Assembly (NCBI RefSeq): GCF_002159625.1 | Contig: NZ_NFIZ01000005.1 | Location: forward strand, 62,001 to 126,000 | Reading direction: 5' to 3' | DNA: 64,000 nucleotides | DNA from: Olsenella sp. An285 | GTDB taxonomy: Bacteria; Actinomycetota; Coriobacteriia; Coriobacteriales; Atopobiaceae | Shown here: in pieces, positions 61,612-64,000 of the stretch | How the letters are laid out: every line of letters begins with the position of its first letter | How positions within the stretch are numbered: the first letter of the stretch is position 1 | Program-made: the position numbers and the translations under genes | Notes under the pieces: model-generated | What the model was told of the DNA's origin: nothing | Seen by the model: only the letters and a program-made list of their open reading frames with translations | Database searches by the model: none

Positions 61612-62832
61612 ATGGCACGCATCATACTCACGCGCCGCTCGTTCTTCTCGGCCGCCGCCCTTGCGGGGCTGGGGACGCTTGCGGGCTGCTCTGCCGCATC
61701 TGTGTCCGAACCGGAGCCCGGGCGCGAGGACGTCACGATCTACGACCAGGCGTCCGGGGGAGGGGAGGCCGTCGAGCCCGCTCCGTCTCCCGTCGAGCTG
61801 GAGATTCTGGTGGTGGGGGACGTCCTGCTGCACGACACGGTGCAGGACACGGGCCTCATGCCGGACGGCACGCGCGACTATGCGCACCTCTTTGCGCAGG
61901 TGGCAGATGACATAGCTGCCGCTGACGTGGCCGCGGCCAGCCAGGAGAGCCCGCTGGGCGGCGCGTCGCTGGGACTCTCCGGCTACCCTGCCTTCAACGG
62001 CCCGCAGGAAGTGGGAGACGCGGAGGTCGCCGCGGGATTCGACGTCATCACCCACGCCAACAACCATGCGCTTGATCGCGGCATGGACGGCATCGCGGCG
62101 GAGCTCGCCTACTGGCGCTCGGCGCATCCGGAGGTGCTGGTGACGGGTATCGCGGACAGTCAGGAGGCGGCCGACGTGCCGCCCGTCATCGAGCGCGAGG
62201 GACACGTCGTTGCCGTTCTGAGCTACGCCACCATGACCAACGGCATCCCGCTGCCGGAGCTCTGGGCCGTGCGCATGGTGGACGAGGGGACCATCGCGGC
62301 GGACGTGGCGGCCGCACGCGAGGCGGGGGCGGAGCTCGTGGTGGCGTGCCCCCACTGGGGCGAGGAGTACGTAACCGCGCCGGATGACAGCCAGCGCCAC
62401 TGGGCGCAGGTGCTCGCGGATGCCGGGGTCGACGTCATCGTGGGCGGCCACCCCCACGTGCTGCAGCCGTTCGAAGTGCTGGCGGCGTCCGACGGGCGCT
62501 CGGTGCCGGTCTTCTGGTCCCTGGGCAACTTCACGTCCAACCAGAACGACATGGAGACCATGGTGGGCGGGATGGCGCACGTGCGGGCGTCCCTCGCGGA
62601 CGGCGGCGCGTCCGTCACCGAGTGTCGGCTCACGGCGCTGGTGACGCACAAGGCGGCGGGCACGGACTTCACCACGTACCGCCTTGCGGACTACACGGAG
62701 GAGCTCGCGGCTGTCAACAACGTGCACGTCACCGAGAGCAACTTCTCGCGCCAGGCGTGCGTGGACTTCTGTGCCGGCCTCCTGGGCGACGGCTTTGATT
62801 CCGCGAGCTGCGAGCTCACCTGGCGGCCGTGA
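61612..62832 (+). CDS. CapA/PgsA-like metallophosphoesterase-fold lipoprotein
   Basis: 406 aa. The N terminus LTRRSFFSAAALAGLGTLAGC combines a twin-arginine-type RRSFF with a lipobox ending in Cys, so it may be exported folded by Tat and lipid-anchored. The CapA motifs are ILVVGDVLLHD, ITHANNHALDRGMDGI, ACPHWGEEY and VGGHPHVLQPFEV, then WSLGNFTSNQ. Related proteins take part in poly-gamma-glutamate or capsule synthesis; no cap/pgs partners are nearby, so the role is open. AGGAGG lies 6 nt before the ATG. Confidence 0.9.
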   Translation: MARIILTRRSFFSAAALAGLGTLAGCSAASVSEPEPGREDVTIYDQASGGGEAVEPAPSPVELEILVVGDVLLHDTVQDTGLMPDGTRDYAHLFAQVADDIAAADVAAASQESPLGGASLGLSGYPAFNGPQEVGDAEVAAGFDVITHANNHALDRGMDGIAAELAYWRSAHPEVLVTGIADSQEAADVPPVIEREGHVVAVLSYATMTNGIPLPELWAVRMVDEGTIAADVAAAREAGAELVVACPHWGEEYVTAPDDSQRHWAQVLADAGVDVIVGGHPHVLQPFEVLAASDGRSVPVFWSLGNFTSNQNDMETMVGGMAHVRASLADGGASVTECRLTALVTHKAAGTDFTTYRLADYTEELAAVNNVHVTESNFSRQACVDFCAGLLGDGFDSASCELTWRP

Positions 62833-62841
62833 CGGGGGGGG

Positions 62842-62860
62842 ACGGGGCTGTCAGCCCCGT
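62842..62860. repeat. GGGGCTGTCAGCCCC palindrome at a convergent end
   Basis: ACGGGGCTG and CAGCCCCGT, perfect 9-bp arms around one T, between the CapA-like gene and glpK. Confidence 0.85.
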
Positions 62861-62864
62861 TGGG

Positions 62865-64000
62865 CTACAGCACGCGGCGCACGGCGTCGTGCCAGCCGGC
62901 AAGAAGGGCGTCCACCCGCTCCGGCTCCATCGTCCGCCGGAAGACGTCGTCGGTCTCCCGCAGGCCGCGCAGCTCGTCCGTGCTGCCCCAGAAGCCGGAG
63001 GCAAGTCCCGCCAGGTAGGCCGCGCCGAGCGACGTGGTCTCCGTGTTGGCCGGGCGACGCAGCTCGCAGCCGAGCAGGTCTGCCTGGAACTGCATGAGAA
63101 AGTCGTTTGCCGAGGCGCCGCCGTCCACGTTGAGGACGTCGAGCGCGCCGCCGGCGTCCGCCGCCATGGCGTCCGCGAGGTCGCGGATCTGGTATGCGAG
63201 CGCCTCGAGCGCCGCCCGCGCGAGGTGGGCGCGCGTGGTCCCGCGCGTGAGGCCCAGGATCGCTCCGCGCGCGTCCGGCTTCCACCAGGGGGCTCCCAGC
63301 CCGGTGAGCGCGGGCACGATGTGCACGCCGCCCGTGTCCGGCACGCTCCGAGCAAGCGCCTCGGTCTCGGCGGCGGTCCTCACGATGCCCAACTCGTCGC
63401 GCAGCCACTGGATGAGCGCGCCCGCCACAAAGACGGAGCCCTCGAGCGCGTACTGGGTCTCGGCGACCCCGGGAGGAGCCGCGGCGATGGTGGTCACGAG
63501 GCCGTGCTCGCTCTCGCGCGCCACCGACCCCGTGTTGAGCAGCATGAAGCAACCGGTGCCGTAGGTGTTCTTGGCCTGCCCCGCGTCGAAGCAGCACTGC
63601 CCAAAGAGAGCGGACTGCTGGTCGCCGGCCACGCCCGTGACGGGGATTCCGGCGGGGAGCCCCGGATAGCTCGTCTCGCCAAAGAAGCCGGAGCTCGGGC
63701 GCACCTCGGGCATCATGGACGCGGGGACGCCAAAGAGCGCGAGCAGCTCCTCGTCCCAGCGTCCCTCGTGGATGTTGTAGAGCATCGTGCGGCTTGCGTT
63801 GGTGGGGTCCGTCGCGTGCACGAGCCCGCCCGTGAGCACCCAGATGAGCCACGTGTCCACCGTGCCAAAGAGGAGTTCGCCCGCTTCCGCGCGCTCTCGC
63901 GCGCTAGGGACGTTCTCTAGGATCCAGGCGATCTTGCTGGCCGAGAAGTACGCGTCGGGCAGAAGGCCCGTCTTGGCGCGCACCATCTCGCGCACCTCCG
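62865..64000 (-). CDS. glpK: Glycerol kinase, C-terminal part (5' end outside the window)
   Basis: About 378 codons are inside the window. Sequence features are [14 protein letters not shown] with the ATP/substrate loop, [51 protein letters not shown] and [20 protein letters not shown], all diagnostic of glycerol kinase. It phosphorylates glycerol to glycerol 3-phosphate. The N-terminal third lies beyond 64000. It is convergent with the CapA-like gene. Confidence 0.95.
   Translation of the reverse strand, partial: EVREMVRAKTGLLPDAYFSASKIAWILENVPSARERAEAGELLFGTVDTWLIWVLTGGLVHATDPTNASRTMLYNIHEGRWDEELLALFGVPASMMPEVRPSSGFFGETSYPGLPAGIPVTGVAGDQQSALFGQCCFDAGQAKNTYGTGCFMLLNTGSVARESEHGLVTTIAAAPPGVAETQYALEGSVFVAGALIQWLRDELGIVRTAAETEALARSVPDTGGVHIVPALTGLGAPWWKPDARGAILGLTRGTTRAHLARAALEALAYQIRDLADAMAADAGGALDVLNVDGGASANDFLMQFQADLLGCELRRPANTETTSLGAAYLAGLASGFWGSTDELRGLRETDDVFRRTMEPERVDALLAGWHDAVRRVL

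Overview
The window is about 64 kb of GC-rich, densely coded chromosome from a Gram-positive bacterium. The gene content, the codon use and the style of the riboswitches point to class Coriobacteriia, most likely an Olsenella/Atopobium-type member of the Atopobiaceae. The genus is inferred from recalled protein resemblance, because no rRNA or tRNA gene is present. I see no CRISPR array, no complete insertion sequence and no prophage.

Layout. 1-2900: an NlpC/P60-like protein, malic enzyme, a RhuM/Fic-type pseudogene and a small zinc-ribbon protein. 3000-12300: EamA exporter, large PurL, a riboflavin-type ECF transporter (S, fused A-A, T) under an FMN riboswitch, and MurB. 12300-25500: UPF0210 protein, a YtrA-like GntR/ABC operon, a hydrolase, GNAT, TrmL, a deformylase-like protein coupled to a UvrA paralogue, endonuclease III, an HTH-aminotransferase fusion, and a YolD/Y-family polymerase pair. 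25600-31000: ThpR, RecQ, then a sigI-rsgI-lipoprotein cluster whose two exported products end in Asp/Trp-rich tails. 31000-36100: a second ECF transporter behind a tryptophan-type attenuator (leader peptide with Trp-Trp-Trp), MarR and DegV. 36300-45300: TetR-controlled ABC/FtsX exporter, a polar amino acid ABC transporter, and MntP under a yybP-ykoY manganese riboswitch. 45300-64000: YsxC, a fructosamine-kinase-like protein, an AlbA-domain protein, HelD, an RpiB-like isomerase, DUF362, a DEAD/DUF3516 helicase, nitroreductase, NodB deacetylase, PyrE, an AAA ATPase, AsnS, a CapA-like lipoprotein and partial GlpK.

The most unusual property is non-coding. Intergenic spaces are filled with long, often perfect inverted repeats of several sequence families: GGGGAC(A/T)GTCCCC cores, TGACCCAAA-type, TTGACAGTTTG-type, GTTGTTAC-type, and a compound element of about 230 bp with CCTTCGGG units. 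Many sit exactly at convergent gene ends, and at three junctions both stop codons occupy mirror-image positions inside the palindrome. Some copies lie inside reading frames, in the EcfA linker, the EcfA C terminus and a hydrolase C terminus. The 9-mer GAGAAGAAC is also strikingly over-represented in both orientations, in genes and in spacers.

Regulation can be read directly at several loci: FMN and Mn riboswitches, the trp-type attenuator, and palindromic candidate operators at the GntR, HTH-aminotransferase, MarR, TetR, amino-acid-binding-protein and AAA-ATPase promoters.
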